Origin: Agrypnia vestita
Lineage: Eukaryota; Arthropoda; Insecta; Trichoptera; Phryganeidae
Reading direction: 5' to 3'
NCBI GenBank assembly: GCA_016648135.1
Contig: JADDOH010000293.1
Location: 62,001-126,000, forward strand
Length of the DNA stretch: 64,000 nt
Shown here: piece by piece, positions 45,830-58,100 of the stretch
Numbering within the stretch: the first letter of the stretch is position 1
How the letters are laid out: every line of letters starts with the position of its first letter
The notes under the pieces: generated by a model
Database searches by the model: none
The model's input: the letters and a program-made list of their open reading frames with translations, nothing else
Told to the model about the DNA's origin: nothing
Program-made: the position numbers and the translations under genes

Positions 45830-45960
45830 TTTGTCCACTGCGGGATTATTATTGAATTAAAATGATTTATAGAGGTCTCACAGAGACTTAGCTATTTATA
45901 TGAGAAACATGTATGAAACGTGTATATATGTATGTATCTGGGAATCTTTTGCACATTTGG
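45830..45960 (+). repeat. dispersed TIR repeat E, left end
   Basis: 'ctggatttgtccactgcgg' and 'tctcacagagactta' parallel 61005-61080, so the similarity extends about 45 bp outside the terminal repeat. Confidence 0.55.
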
Positions 45961-46149
45961 AATATATATGCAACATGAAATTATTTGATATGTGTGGATG
46001 TTCTTACAACATTCAATTACTCTTATATTTTCAGACAAAGTTTAAAAAAAAATTTTTTTCGTGTTAAACAAAACATATACTTAAAGTGTGTAAAAGTAAA
46101 CCATTTTTTAACATTATACGTAAATCGTAAATAGTAAATCGGATGGTTT

Positions 46150-46300
46150 AAAATACTAAAAGGAAAATCGATTTTTTGCAGTCCATCCAATATCCAAAAA
46201 TATAAAATAATGTTTTGAATGCAATCACCCAGGATCACTATTTTAATATGTGCTGTTCTATATTTTATGTATCTATCAGATAAAATTATAAACTACGTTT
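46150..46300 (+). repeat. dispersed repeat H, copy 2
   Basis: Parallels 3990-4100 ('atgttttgaatgcaatcacc' and following). Ends undefined. Confidence 0.4.
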
Positions 46301-47465
46301 CCTATCTCCGCATTATTTTTTTTTTATATGGCCGCCTTTACTTTTATTACCCCACAATTAATCTCAGGGGTTATAACAACGTTGGTATTAAGTTATAATA
46401 TAAAAAATGCACCAATTATTGATTATTAAAAAGAAATTCTTTAATAAGCATGAAATAAGACTACCTACTTTTTCATATAAAAGAAGATTTGTATCATGAC
46501 ACGTCTATAATGTATCTAGATTAATGAAAACGTGTACTGCAAGTATCTCAAAATAACATATTTTCAGTTATTCAGTTCTAGTATTGCGCTCGCGGTATTA
46601 TTTGAGATTTACTTTAAAAATTGCGTGCGCAGAGTGTTAAGGGTGAGATAATTTGATTCGTGACAAAGCTTTGTGTTGTGTGTTCGTCATCGCCGCGCGT
46701 CGGCAGTTGCTGAGCAGGTGTCCCGGGCTGCCTGCCGCTTTGTGAACTGCCAAATAAAAGAACCTGCTCTCATAAAGCATGCCGGTTCTATGGCGCTGAA
46801 AATTTCAAATTTACCTGTTGAAATGGCGTTTTAATCTGACTGAGAATTTATTAGCACGAATGTTTACGAAAATAATACATTAAAACATTATTTAGAAAAC
46901 AAATTTTATGTTTTATATAAATTATTTATTTATATAATAGTTCCTAGTTTATTTTTTTATTGCCTCCAATTTTTCAACCATAAAAAACGTAATATGTAAC
47001 CCTTTGTTTAAAGAGTTAAACAACCCCAGTTGCCTGAAACATAAGTAGATATTTGGTTGCTTTTACAAGAAGGTAATTTTTTATTTTCTTTTTATTTACA
47101 CTTATTAAGGTAACTACAAAGCAAACTATAATTGTATTGGAAATTTTTTAAAAACCTTCTCCGGCGCATGTTTATCCGCGACAGAAAAGAAGATATGAAT
47201 TTATTTAGAAATTAAATATCTATATTATAAACGATTAAGAAAATTCATTAATGTTTTCAGTAATCTACGAAATTTTAATTAATTTTAATTTTAATTTTAG
47301 TAAATTGCTGAAAAAATTCTTTTACGCCTCGGTGCATTCCCTTTATAGTAAAGCAAAATTGTTTTATTTCTAAGGCCATTAATTATAAATCAAAGAATAA
47401 TTATTAAAATCAATCATAAAAATATTATGATGACTTCTCAGAAAACTCGAGATATGATTACGCAC
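46301..47465. other. intergenic with a GC-rich patch
   Basis: 46660-46790 is GC-rich and followed by AATAAAAG, which might be part of an LTR or an untranslated region. The rest is AT-rich. Confidence 0.35.
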
Positions 47466-48420
47466 TGTCAGAGCCTCTTATTATAGACATTCGATCATTC
47501 CATAACATTCTGGAAGCATCCAGAGCACTCACGTCATACGGTAAGGGTCGAGTGAATACTGGAAACGGGAAGAAAGTCCTAGAAAATTTCAGAAACCAGC
47601 ATGTTTTATATAAAAGAACCAACCGAGAATTAAACAGTACATTCTAACAAGCTGGTAATGCGGTTTATAAAAAATGCGGGTGTTAAAATTTATACATATC
47701 TTGGTTTATTTATCAATGAGATTTCGCTCGATGGAGAAAAACGTTATTTGTGGGGGTTCAGGGCGAGACGACGGATGGCAAATTCGAGATGAAACAGAAA
47801 ACAAAGAATAAGACATGGACCGTGACCTCAAATAAGATTGAAAATCCTACCTTTGAAGTGACGGGTGCGGGTATAAGGGGCAGGAATGCCTTTTCCTTTG
47901 ATGATCCTCTCCAATGCTGCAGACACCATTCCCGTCGATCGCCAATTAATTAATAACATTGCAGAGACGAAATCAATTAACAATGTTGCGGTTATACGAG
48001 TATGACAAAATGTCTATGGGGGTTTATAATATGATATTGCGTGAGCGGTGGTCCAAAACAAAAATATAACAATAGATGCGGTCTCTTCAGCGGAAAACAA
48101 TTAAAAAGTGCGGTAGGAAGTCAATTAATTTTGCGGTAGAGTCCGTATCGTTAGGCATAAATAAGGTAAGGTAAACAGACTGAGAATTAAATCAGAAAAA
48201 AGGATTAATAAGGGACAAGTATTTGGTGGATCTTCATCTCATGACGTCCAATCCAGCCACAATAAACAGTCTCTATTTTCCCCATCCAACATTGGCCAAA
48301 CAACAAGCAATAGTGTAGTGTTTCGCATGTGATTAATTGTAAAAAGTGTGAATTAAATAGTAATCCATAAATTAAATTCGTGTCCAGTAACTTTGTGATA
48401 CAAAATTATACAAAATGAAC
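47466..48420 (+). mobile_element. LTR-like retrotransposon fragment, tentative
   Basis: TGTCAGAGCC at 47466, a strong TATA box (TATATAAAAG at 47607) and an end 'aaattcgtgtccagtaactt' shared with the LTR at 16.6 kb suggest an LTR, possibly with some internal sequence. The 67-codon ORF at 47750-47953 (Lys/Thr-rich) is unrecognised. The right end is not visible. Confidence 0.4.
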
Positions 48421-49142
48421 GCTTAATGCAAATAATTAAAGTTCACGGCGAAGACTATAAAAGCAATATATTTAAACAAAGGGTCAAATAAAAATACAAA
48501 TTTGAAGAACTACCGTGACGCAGTACTATACTTTCGTTGGTGTAAAATGGTTAAATACATTGTTGTCACAAAGTAAACTTCAAGAAATGCCTAGATAACG
48601 GGAAAAATAATTAAAAAATCTCAAACATTTTTAAACCTATTTTATTAGTTAAAAGAGCTTTGTTGTAAAATTATCATACTATGCAATAACCAGAAAACGT
48701 GAAAAAAATTTTTTTTTTCAAGTATTATTTTTTTATCATGTATCTTTAAAGGTTCTTAATTATTAAATATGGAAAGCCACACAACATTTTAACACTTTTT
48801 ACAAATTGTTTTGGAAATCCCTTACATCCTTGAAATGCCCAACAATTATCCTTCTTGTATCTTTGGGAGGAATATATTTTGTGTCTTAGTTTCTTTATAA
48901 GTTGAGTTTTTCGTTCGTGTACCACATTTCTCTTCTTCAATACTCCTTATGGAGCAGAGTGCGCTAGCAAGTTTGCTTCGAAAATCGTTAAAATTTAAAT
49001 TGTGTCTTTATTTCTATGCCTTTTTTTCATTGGCCTTTTTATAAATAATCCATGCATTCATGACATTTATATCTATCAAACAGTACGCTATCCTTCTAAG
49101 GATCTATATAGATACCATTCACAGCTTTTGGCACGAATGCGA
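48421..49142. other. AT-rich sequence, nothing recognised
   Basis: The minus ORF 48746-48940 is unassigned. Confidence 0.45.
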
Positions 49143-49145
49143 TAA

Positions 49146-49511
49146 CATCCTAGGAAATTGTTCATCAGATCAACCCCGCCCAATGAGCATCACATTAATT
49201 TACGATCCAAAGTCATGGAACAGGTATTTTGTTTTTATTTTTTATTGTATCTTTCAACACTGATAGCGGGTTCAGCTGCGACTTATTTTGATAACAAGCT
49301 AACCAACTCGTCTTTCCAAGCAGTTATTCAATTATGTGTACCTTCATTAATTGTCATTTTGCCATTGTACATTCCACGGGGAACACATTTTTTCATATAT
49401 TTATTTTTATCTGGTAACTTGCAGTTAGGCAGCCTATTCTACACGAATATAGAGTACATACCATATCCTCCTATTTTGGTTAAATATGCTACCGATGGTA
49501 CTGAAGTATGA
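49146..49511 (+). other. unrecognised hydrophobic ORF
   Basis: About 120 open codons in AT-rich DNA; the first ATG in frame is at 49215 (98 residues). Three hydrophobic stretches could be membrane segments: near VFCFYFLLYLSTLIAG, AVIQLCVPSLIVILPLYI and FFIYLFLSGNL. No family is recognised. A splice-donor-like AG/GTATTT at 49222 in another frame offers an alternative reading as an exon end. Function unknown, and it may be accidental. Confidence 0.25.
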
Positions 49512-49635
49512 ACATTGTCGAAATAGATCATGTGATTGAGATTTCTTGGAACAATTCGCGATAGTCTTACGATATTTCATATTTCTTTGACCAGAATATA
49601 TATCTACACTAAGATATTGATTGATAGTCATAAAT

Positions 49636-49666
49636 ATCAGTATATCTCATATATCTCATATATATA

Positions 49667-49707
<41 letters not shown>

Positions 49708-49729
49708 GAGATATATGAGATATACTGAT
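49636..49729. repeat. 22-bp perfect inverted repeat around a TA microsatellite
   Basis: 49636-49657 and 49708-49729 are exact reverse complements. The 50-bp middle is mainly (TA)n, and a further TA run follows to 49780. Foldback is likely. Confidence 0.85.
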
Positions 49730-50080
49730 CTATATATATATATATATTATATACTATATATATATATATATATATATTGTTTGACTTTGAGAGCTGTGAT
49801 GCATATTGGATTAACAATTTAGTTTTAATGCGGACACTAACGAAAAATGTTTAGTTTTTCAAAATAAATTTCCCATGGCACCCTGTCGAAGGCAAAACAT
49901 TCATATTTTGTACAGCTACATCTTGCGATATTGATCTCAAACTATTTGTAGTCAAAAAGTATCAGTAATAAATTCGTCATCATAAGCAATACCAATACGT
50001 TAATGATACGCGGATAGTAATTTTTTCATCTTCGACATACTATTCAGTCTGTTTTTCTGGACTATCAAATCTGGTTCTAA

Positions 50081-50780
50081 GCGCTTGTTCAGACACAGCG
50101 GGAACCGTGCCGTTTCAGAATCGCATGAGATTCGTGCGGGTCTCATTTACCTAGGTTTGTATGTGATCGTTCAGACACAACCGTGCGGTTAGTCAACCGC
50201 TGCGGTGCCCGCAACCCAACCGCTAGAAAATAGACCCGCACGGCGCCCGCACGATCCTATTACTATGGAGCCTTACGAGAGCGTTCAGTCGCGTTGCGGG
50301 CACCGCACGGTTCCCATGCCATAATAGGAGCACGCTTGGATTATATTCTCTTTTGTATGGTTATGGATCGCTTTGACACTGAACTTTTTATTGATGAAGT
50401 GGAGAAAAGACCTGTAATATGGGATCTTCAGTGTGAGGATAACTCAAATATGCCAAGCTTGGCAGGAGTTGGTGGAGATATTTGGAAATGGTGGATAAAA
50501 AGAGTATTTTAGATAAGTAGGTATTTATTCACCAAAAATGAACTGACAGAATGATATTTATGTATCTTGCCATGGAACACGGCCGTCGTTAACAAAGTAA
50601 TGAGCGAATATATCTCTGATATTAAAAGATGGAGAACGGCACTGGAGCTGTCAAACTGACGTTTATTTTCGCGCGCACAAATCGCTTATTAACCGCGGCT
50701 GTGTGAACAGATGACACAAATCGCGTGTTTTAAAACGCGGTTCTGAAACTGAACGGTTCCCGCTGTGTCTGAACAAGCGC
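50081..50780. mobile_element. PIF/Harbinger-type non-autonomous transposon
   Basis: Ends GCGCTTGTTCAGACACAGCG and its exact complement form long terminal inverted repeats that continue through 'ggaaccgt' and, less perfectly, 'tcagaa'. TAA flanks both sides (50078-50080 and 50781-50783), the 3-bp duplication typical of PIF/Harbinger elements. Subterminal regions repeat 'cgcacgg' and 'tgcggt' words. A MADF-domain remnant sits inside. No DDE transposase remains. Confidence 0.82.
50357..50512 (+). pseudogene. MADF-domain remnant of the Harbinger second ORF
   Basis: The frame has MDRFDTELFIDEVEKRP followed by VIWDLQCEDNSN, the N-terminal third of a MADF (Myb/SANT-like, DNA-binding) domain. The sequence then changes abruptly and stops after about 51 residues, so most of the domain is deleted. 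MADF-like proteins are known from insect PIF-like elements, where they partner the transposase; here it is only a relic. Confidence 0.7.
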
Positions 50781-50783
50781 TAA

Positions 50784-51697
50784 TAGTACCAATATCCGCA
50801 TCATTATCATCATTTTACTCCTCAAAACCATATTTGAACTCGTAATCATCTATCATGTAACGATTTATGAAGTCTTCTATCTCAGTATCGAACATATTTC
50901 TCTTTTTATCCATATTATTACCTAAAAATATTTTATGCATTCGAATTCACGCTTACTACATAGGGTGGTAATTTTACAAAATAAGAAAAAGTTCTTTTTA
51001 TGAAATTATTTCTTAAAAAAACATATAAATATTCATAAACATACCTTGATACCTTGAGGCCACTGATATTTTTTATGGCACTGAAGCACTTTAAAAAGCC
51101 TCATAAATAAATGTCGAAGTTATCCCAACAACGACGAATTGAAAACACCGGATTATAATAATTAATTGATTTTATTGATCACATTGGTGATAAATAACAG
51201 TCAAAGCAAAATGTATATTAATATATTTATATGTCGATTCCAGACGATATTATAAAAGTTGAAATCTTATGTTGCAGTATTATCATGCTCACATCACACA
51301 AGTATTACACCACGCATTTAAGGGTTAAAGAAAATAAATCTCTGAATCTTGACATTAATTATACATTTTTTGTACAATTAAATATATTTTCATACAAACT
51401 GTATAAATATGCACAATAATAAGATGTTGATATGTTTACCGTGAGGTAAGTAATAAAAAATATTATGCATATGTACATGTGTCCAAAATATCTAACCAGA
51501 TAAATAAATTATATTAATTTTCAATGTATGTATTTTTCAAAGTGTCACAAAATATTTTTCATATCACAGTAGAATTATCTGCCTGGATAAATAAAGACCT
51601 GTTGATTTGTATGGTAAAAATAAAATGATAAAACAGCTGGAGATATGGAGGGGTAATCCTGGATCAAAACTAATAGAACACTAACGATTTATAAATA
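50784..51697. other. AT-rich sequence downstream of the desaturase
   Basis: Nothing recognised; the 62-codon ORF at 51231-51419 is unassigned. Confidence 0.45.
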
Positions 51698-51703
51698 TTT
51701 TAT
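51698..51703 (-). promoter_or_regulatory. candidate polyadenylation signal of the desaturase
   Basis: AATAAA on the minus strand, about 250 bp after the stop codon. Other A/T-rich variants lie nearby, so the actual site is uncertain. Confidence 0.4.
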
Positions 51704-51951
51704 TCGTTATTTATAGAAGTGTATTTAAAACGTTTAAAAATAGTAGTCCAATGTTGCACTTATAATTTAGTTGAGCCATACCGAATAATTTAAAAATTGC
51801 ATTGTTTAAAATCATAAATAAATCGTTCAAGCAAATCAAATTTAAAATAGAGACAACATTTCTTAAATATAGAAGAGTAGAAACTTATAATATAATAATT
51901 TTTTAAAGTCGCTTCGAGTATAGTGAAGTTGGTCAGTCAGTTGAACTTCAA

Positions 51952-52110
51952 TTATTCACTTGGGAGACGAGTTTTTGTGAGGCTCTTCTCAGCTTCCGTT
52001 ATGTCATTGTCGGTCCAGCCCCAGATCTTGTGAGTTCCATCTCCTGTCCTCAGAGCCCGTCTCCTCACCACATTATTCGTGACATACTTGAGATCTGAAG
52101 CTTGTCCGAT
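51952..52110 (-). CDS. desaturase last exon, C-terminal tail
   Basis: Reads IGQASDLKYVTNNVVRRRAL, then RTGDGTHKIWGW and a charged tail ending LPSE and stop. RTGDG.H..WGW is a landmark of insect desaturases. A SINE tail lies 36 bp upstream of its acceptor. Confidence 0.95.
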   Translation of the reverse strand: MGQASDLKYVTNNVVRRRALRTGDGTHKIWGWTDNDITEAEKSLTKTRLPSE

Positions 52111-55100
52111 CTGTTGAGAAAGATGATTATTGTTCAATTTGTCATCTTTTTTTTTTTTTTTTTTAAAAAAAATAGAGATGTGAACACGGAAATACGTGTC
52201 ACATCAATATTCTTACTATTTTCAAACTAAGCTAAGCGCTTGTACTATGAAAATAGGACTAACTTGCTAGTCTGGAGTGAGGATCGAACCCGCAACCTTT
52301 GGATCACGAGGCCAGTGTCCTAACCACAAGACCAACAAGCTACTCTGTGGTTGAAATTAGTCATCCCCATAAACTAGTGCAGACGTCGCCTTTTTAGTTT
52401 TTGATTGGTGTTTTTAAATCAATATTCTTCTTATATGTATATGAAATTCATGAAACAAGGTGGGCAAATTTAACATATATAAAACCTACACATATAGGTA
52501 TAACCTAACATACCTATACCTATATATATATTAACATACATATATAGGTATAACCCGTAAAAAATGTCGGAACGCGTCTTTCCTAAGCCCTAGCATATAT
52601 TTATAGAATCTTTTTGGCCATCTATGCAGAGGCGGCCGTAGAAACATCCGTTTAATCGAACGGTTCGGGTTGGGTGGCCCGGGGTTCTAAGCCCCACCTT
52701 GGGCCGTTTTTTCGAATCTTGATTAACGTAACTTTCGTAATTTCTAACGAAATTACGGACGTTACACGAAGTTACGGAGACAGATAGACGGACGGACGAA
52801 GAGACAATGAAATTATTATGCTTGATACAACTCCCAATTTTTTTAAAGATGTGGTGTTCTATCATGGGTGGAATTGGTGAACGTTACATTATGTATAGAT
52901 ATCACTTAAGTCAGTTGTACGATAGGTCGTAAGCTTTTTATAAACCCAAAAAGACTTATACCTACTTTCCATATAAAAAAAATTGCTTCGTCTCTTTGAG
53001 ACTTCTATAATATATAATGTACCCCTGGGGATGAAAACCAGTAGTTCTAGAAAAATTCTAACATATTAAAAATATTCTGAATAAATTCATACATAAAAAT
53101 TTTAACGAAAGATAACATGTTTGTCTGGTGTCTGATGGTTAATTTATGTTAAAATAATCTTTAGTTCTTAATTAATTATTTGATTTAAGTCGGCATTTTT
53201 TGTCGATTTTAACCGAAATTTAATACATAGTTACTACAGAGAGGTAGGCTGGAGGCTTCCTCCTTTATATAATAACATAATTATTAGTTAAAGGAAAAAA
53301 TCAATGGGAAGGTAATCCTCTTTAATAAATGAGTATTTGTGTGTCAAGTGACTATTCCAGATTACAGTAGTACAATTTGAAGTCTAACCTCATCGTGTTT
53401 TCGAATAATGTTGTAGGTTGTATATACTCACAAATGCCATGAAGTCAATGAGGGCTGTTGCGGGGTTGGGCAGGGTGTAGAACGGCAGTTCGGACGCCTT
53501 GTAGTCCCACGGGAACGTGTGGTGGAAGTTGTGGAATCCTTCTCCGAGTGCAACCATGGCCACTCCTAAATTTTCACGTGGGTTCAGGGCACTGTGAAAA
53601 TAAATTATTTAAAGATACAGTACGATAGAATACTGGTATAGATTTGACCATGTTCCTTGGCACTACTTGTTTTAAGATGAAAATTTCGCATTTAATAAGG
53701 AAATTAGTACGAAAATTCTGAATTAATTAAATGATAATTATATCTCTCCGACCGATATAATTATCATTTAATGAGAGAAGAAGAACAGAATTAAATTTGA
53801 ATATTACTTCGCGGTTCACGATATGTTCAAACTGCTCTGATTGCCTAAATTTCAACTCCATACAGCGCTATGTGAGTTAGTAAAGATTTGATAAGGTCAA
53901 GTCACACAGAGACGAAACATGTATGGAGATCTTTTCATAGGATGGCCCAGTTTATACCAATTCTATCGTAAGAACATTCGCACATTATCAAAATTTCGAA
54001 TGTTCGATACATGTTACAAATCTAAAAACCTTTCGTTTTCGAAAGGGACGATGCTAGAGACATCTATGGTCTGTGCTCAAAAAATACCTACATGTAAATG
54101 TATTATTTAATAATGTCTTTAACTTTAAGATTTTGAAATTTTCATATACAGCAGACTTATTATTTCTGGTCCCCTTCTGCAAGAAATAGTGAAACCTATA
54201 CAGTACAATATGTACAACATAACGTATTCGCAACGTGTTTAAAAGCGGTAATATAATAAATTAGGATGTTTTTGCGTTTTTTAATGAAACCAGTATTTCA
54301 GCCAGGTTTATTAATGATTCCATAATATAAAAATAAAAATATTTCAATCAGTCTATACTCAGATTTGGAGAACACAATATTATCAGAATCATTGTCATGT
54401 CATTAGCATATCTTGCATAAGTCATAATGCGCTCAATTTTCTGTCTTAGAACAAATTATTTTTCAATTTTATACTCCTCATCAAATAATCATCGATTATT
54501 CTCAGAATTTTTTCTCAGAAAAGGTTATATTTAAGGGGAAATGAGTATTGTAGTTATATTATCACTTTTCTATTTTTAAAGTTATGGAAATTTTAGGGAA
54601 AAAAATATTTTAAAGGACAATTGACATGATACTATGAATGATACCTCAAATGCAAGATCTCAATTGGAATGTTTTATTCTGACTTTGACTGATTTACATA
54701 GTGGCCTATTTTAATTAGGTATCTTTTTAATATACTCCATAGTAGAAAAAAAAAATTATAAAGACTTTTGACTTAAATTTTGAGGCCAAGACTCAAAAAA
54801 CAGAAAATTTATTTGTTTATAGCTGAGCAACTCAATTAAAAAATAATTGATTTTACCGATACTAAAACGAATAGCAATGATGCCCGGAGTTGATGAGGAC
54901 AAAGTGCAGGGAAATTATGTTCAGTGGAATGAATAACCAATCCTTTATGATGACAAAAACATTTTAACATATTTAATATACAATATGAAGGGTACAAAAG
55001 TTTGCTTTGCAGCAGATCCAAAAGATTAAAAAAATGTAGAATGTACTGAATTCTAGATTTTATGTATCTATTCCTTCCAAATTATGTTTCAATCCTCGAT

Positions 55101-58100
55101 GACTGCATTAAACTTCCTTCATTTTTTCTCCACTTTAATTATTTTCTGCATAAATGCTTGTCTTCGGCTTAAAACGCTATGGATTTATTTTTGGAAATTG
55201 TATAATTAATTTTAAAGCCCAGTCTTGCTGGGTATGTTACTGGACCGTTAACTAAAATAATCCACGCACGGTAGGACGAGTTAGCACTCGAAGTACACAA
55301 AGGGTGGAAAGTTGCAGGAGCGCGGGTGTGTCCTGATGTTTGGAAGGGTGGCCGCAGGATGGGAAGCAGAGATAGCGAGGGTAAAAGACAAAAGACAATC
55401 ATTAAAACAGTCGTGTCCCGTGGGGAATCGCAATGTCCAATAATCGGGAACTGCCCATCTAACCATGAGACGGAGGGAAGCGGGAAAAGTTTGTTGTCCT
55501 TGAAGGACCTGCGCGTGAGGTGAGTTATTAGTGCTGAATGTCGGTATTACTGGGTGTTGCAGTGTGTCTTTAATATTTAAGGGTAAATACCTTAATTCGT
55601 TGAAAATGTTAAGGCCGTTTGTAAAAAAAAGTGTCATTAAGGAAATGATCGAGTTTGAAGTGTTTGTTCAGTCTTGGTCCAGAAACTTGCCTAGTTGGTA
55701 GGAATTTGACTCTCGTCCCCAGAGACCATCAAGGTACTATTTTTTTTCATTTTTCAGTTTCTAATTTCTACTACTTGCATGTACTTACTTACTTACTTAC
55801 TTACTTATATTACTTATATTACTCATATACTTACTTACTTACTTACTAATACATACTAATTTCAGTTTCAATTTTTCAAAGTACAAGCACAGTTTATTTT
55901 ATAATATTATTAAAACATTTTTTTAACAAAGTGAACTTTAATTTTTGGAAGATTTAAATTTAAAACATCAACATAAATACCTCTTCTTCTTAATTCAATG
56001 TATAAAAAAATTTATTATGAAATCAAAAGAAAGCCTTGATCGCGAACAACTTACATAAAATGCTTTTACTTTCATGGGTTCAACAACGTTTTCAATCGAA
56101 ATTTTTAAATCGCCTATTATTTTCTGAAAATTAAAATTTCAATTCTTTTTTTTTTTTTTCTTTTTAAAAAAAAAAATAGAGATGCGAACACGGAATACGT
56201 GTCACATCAATATTCTTACTATTTTCAAACTAAGCTAAACGCTTGTGCTATGAAAATAGGACTAACTTGCTAGTCTGGAGCGAGGTTCGAACCCGCGATC
56301 TTTGGATCACGAGGCGAGTGTCCTAAGACACACAAGACCAACAAGCTACTCTTAAACTTAAATGCTTACTTGTCATAAGGCCTGTGTCCGAAGAAGTGAG
56401 CGAAGCTGTTGACAGACCACGTAGCATTCAGCACGATGGCGTACCGCAGCAGGGTAGGGATGGTGAAGGCATTCACCCAGTTTTCGTCCCAGAAGTACAC
56501 GGGGATGACTGTGGGGATGATGAAACAAACCAGTGGCATCAGCTTCATGTAGTGTCTGTAAGAGAAAATATACATTCAATATACCCGTATATGTAAACGA
56601 AGTGCATATATCGTGAGGATTATTCGACGAATATGTCTGGCCTAAAACCACTTTTGCACGTACATTTTTTATGTGTAACATCTTTACGCTCGGTTTATGG
56701 GAACAATTTCATAAATCAGATGACGCGCGACTGAAACGCATAACGAAAAGTCGAAATGAAAAAATATTCCGATTTTCAATTCAATTCAAAAACCCAATTT
56801 ATTAATTTTATTCGACAGATTAAGCTTTGACATTAGGCGTCGGAAGAAATGTCAAAAGTAGAGTTACATTACATAGAGTTACATCTCGGGATAACTTTGG
56901 TTTACTAAAAAAACTGTTCAACAAAAATAATGGAGAACATACATTTTATTAATTTTGATAAAAAAAATTGTTGTAAAACAATTTTATTCTAAATGAAGTG
57001 ATTTAATAATACTTGTTATTAAGGAAAAATATAAATAAAATCAGCTATTCATTTGTCACATCCTTTTCAAATATAAGTATGTTTTATGCGATATATATTC
57101 ACATGTGTGTTTAATGGTATCTACCTACTAATCTTTTTTGCTTGAAAACACTTTTTTGGGGTTTTCACACGATTTTATGATTTTCTCCGCAAGTGCGGTT
57201 AATAAATTATTTTATTTATTATTTTCTGAGAAACGAATGAAGCGTAGCTGAGAAAATATGTTGCACATCCTTTGCGACCCGCTGTTATCTTCTGTGGAAT
57301 TCATATTTAAAGTTCACAATTTCTCAGAGATATTCCAATCATAACCCTTTTAATTTCTTTTTGGACAACAACATATTAATTTTCGTACGACATTGACGAT
57401 GAGGATTCACGTCTCAGCTCCTTATGTAAGAACCGGGAGCACGCATCGATTGCAGATTGGTGTAATTTGGGTTTGGGAATGTGCCCAAGGTCTCCTAATG
57501 CTACCCAATCCAACTGAATATGTTTCTTTATTTCGTAATTCTTGGTTATGTAACGCTACGTACAATCGCTATGTACGCAGATAAAAAAGTGCGGAAATAT
57601 GAATAAAATTGAGGCGAATTTTCATTTCGTGACGAATTAATGTCATTATCATTTTTGTTCATTAAACATTACAAAACGAAGTTCAAACTGAAGGTCATTT
57701 TCTACGTATTTTCCAACATCAAACGATTATTCCATATTTTTTTTATCACGTAGTCCATTACATATAAATGACACGCAAGTACATTTGAAAGGCGCCATTT
57801 TATGTTAATTATTGTGTTATGAATAAAAGTATTATGAAATTATTTTAATTTACTTCTAAATTATACGTAATCCGACATCCAGGTGGATATTATCATTAAA
57901 TATCGATAAAATTTACATGCGTTTTCTTTGAAATGAACAACGTTAAAAAGGAAGAATTGAAATGCATATGGCATTATGTTTTGGGTGACTATATTTATTT
58001 ATTTCTATTTTATTTTTGCTGACACATTTCACACTTTTTCAAAGTGATATTATAAATTAAATATTGAATATTTAAAATTATTTTTTTGGCAAGAGAGAAA

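Noticed and set aside
55281..55637. 118-codon minus ORF as a gene
   Set aside because: It overlaps an equally open plus-strand ORF in a GC-rich block and has no recognisable motif.
56366..56681. Overlapping ORFs on both strands at the desaturase exon
   Set aside because: Shadows of the real exon 56370-56555; only the frame joining to the other exons was kept.
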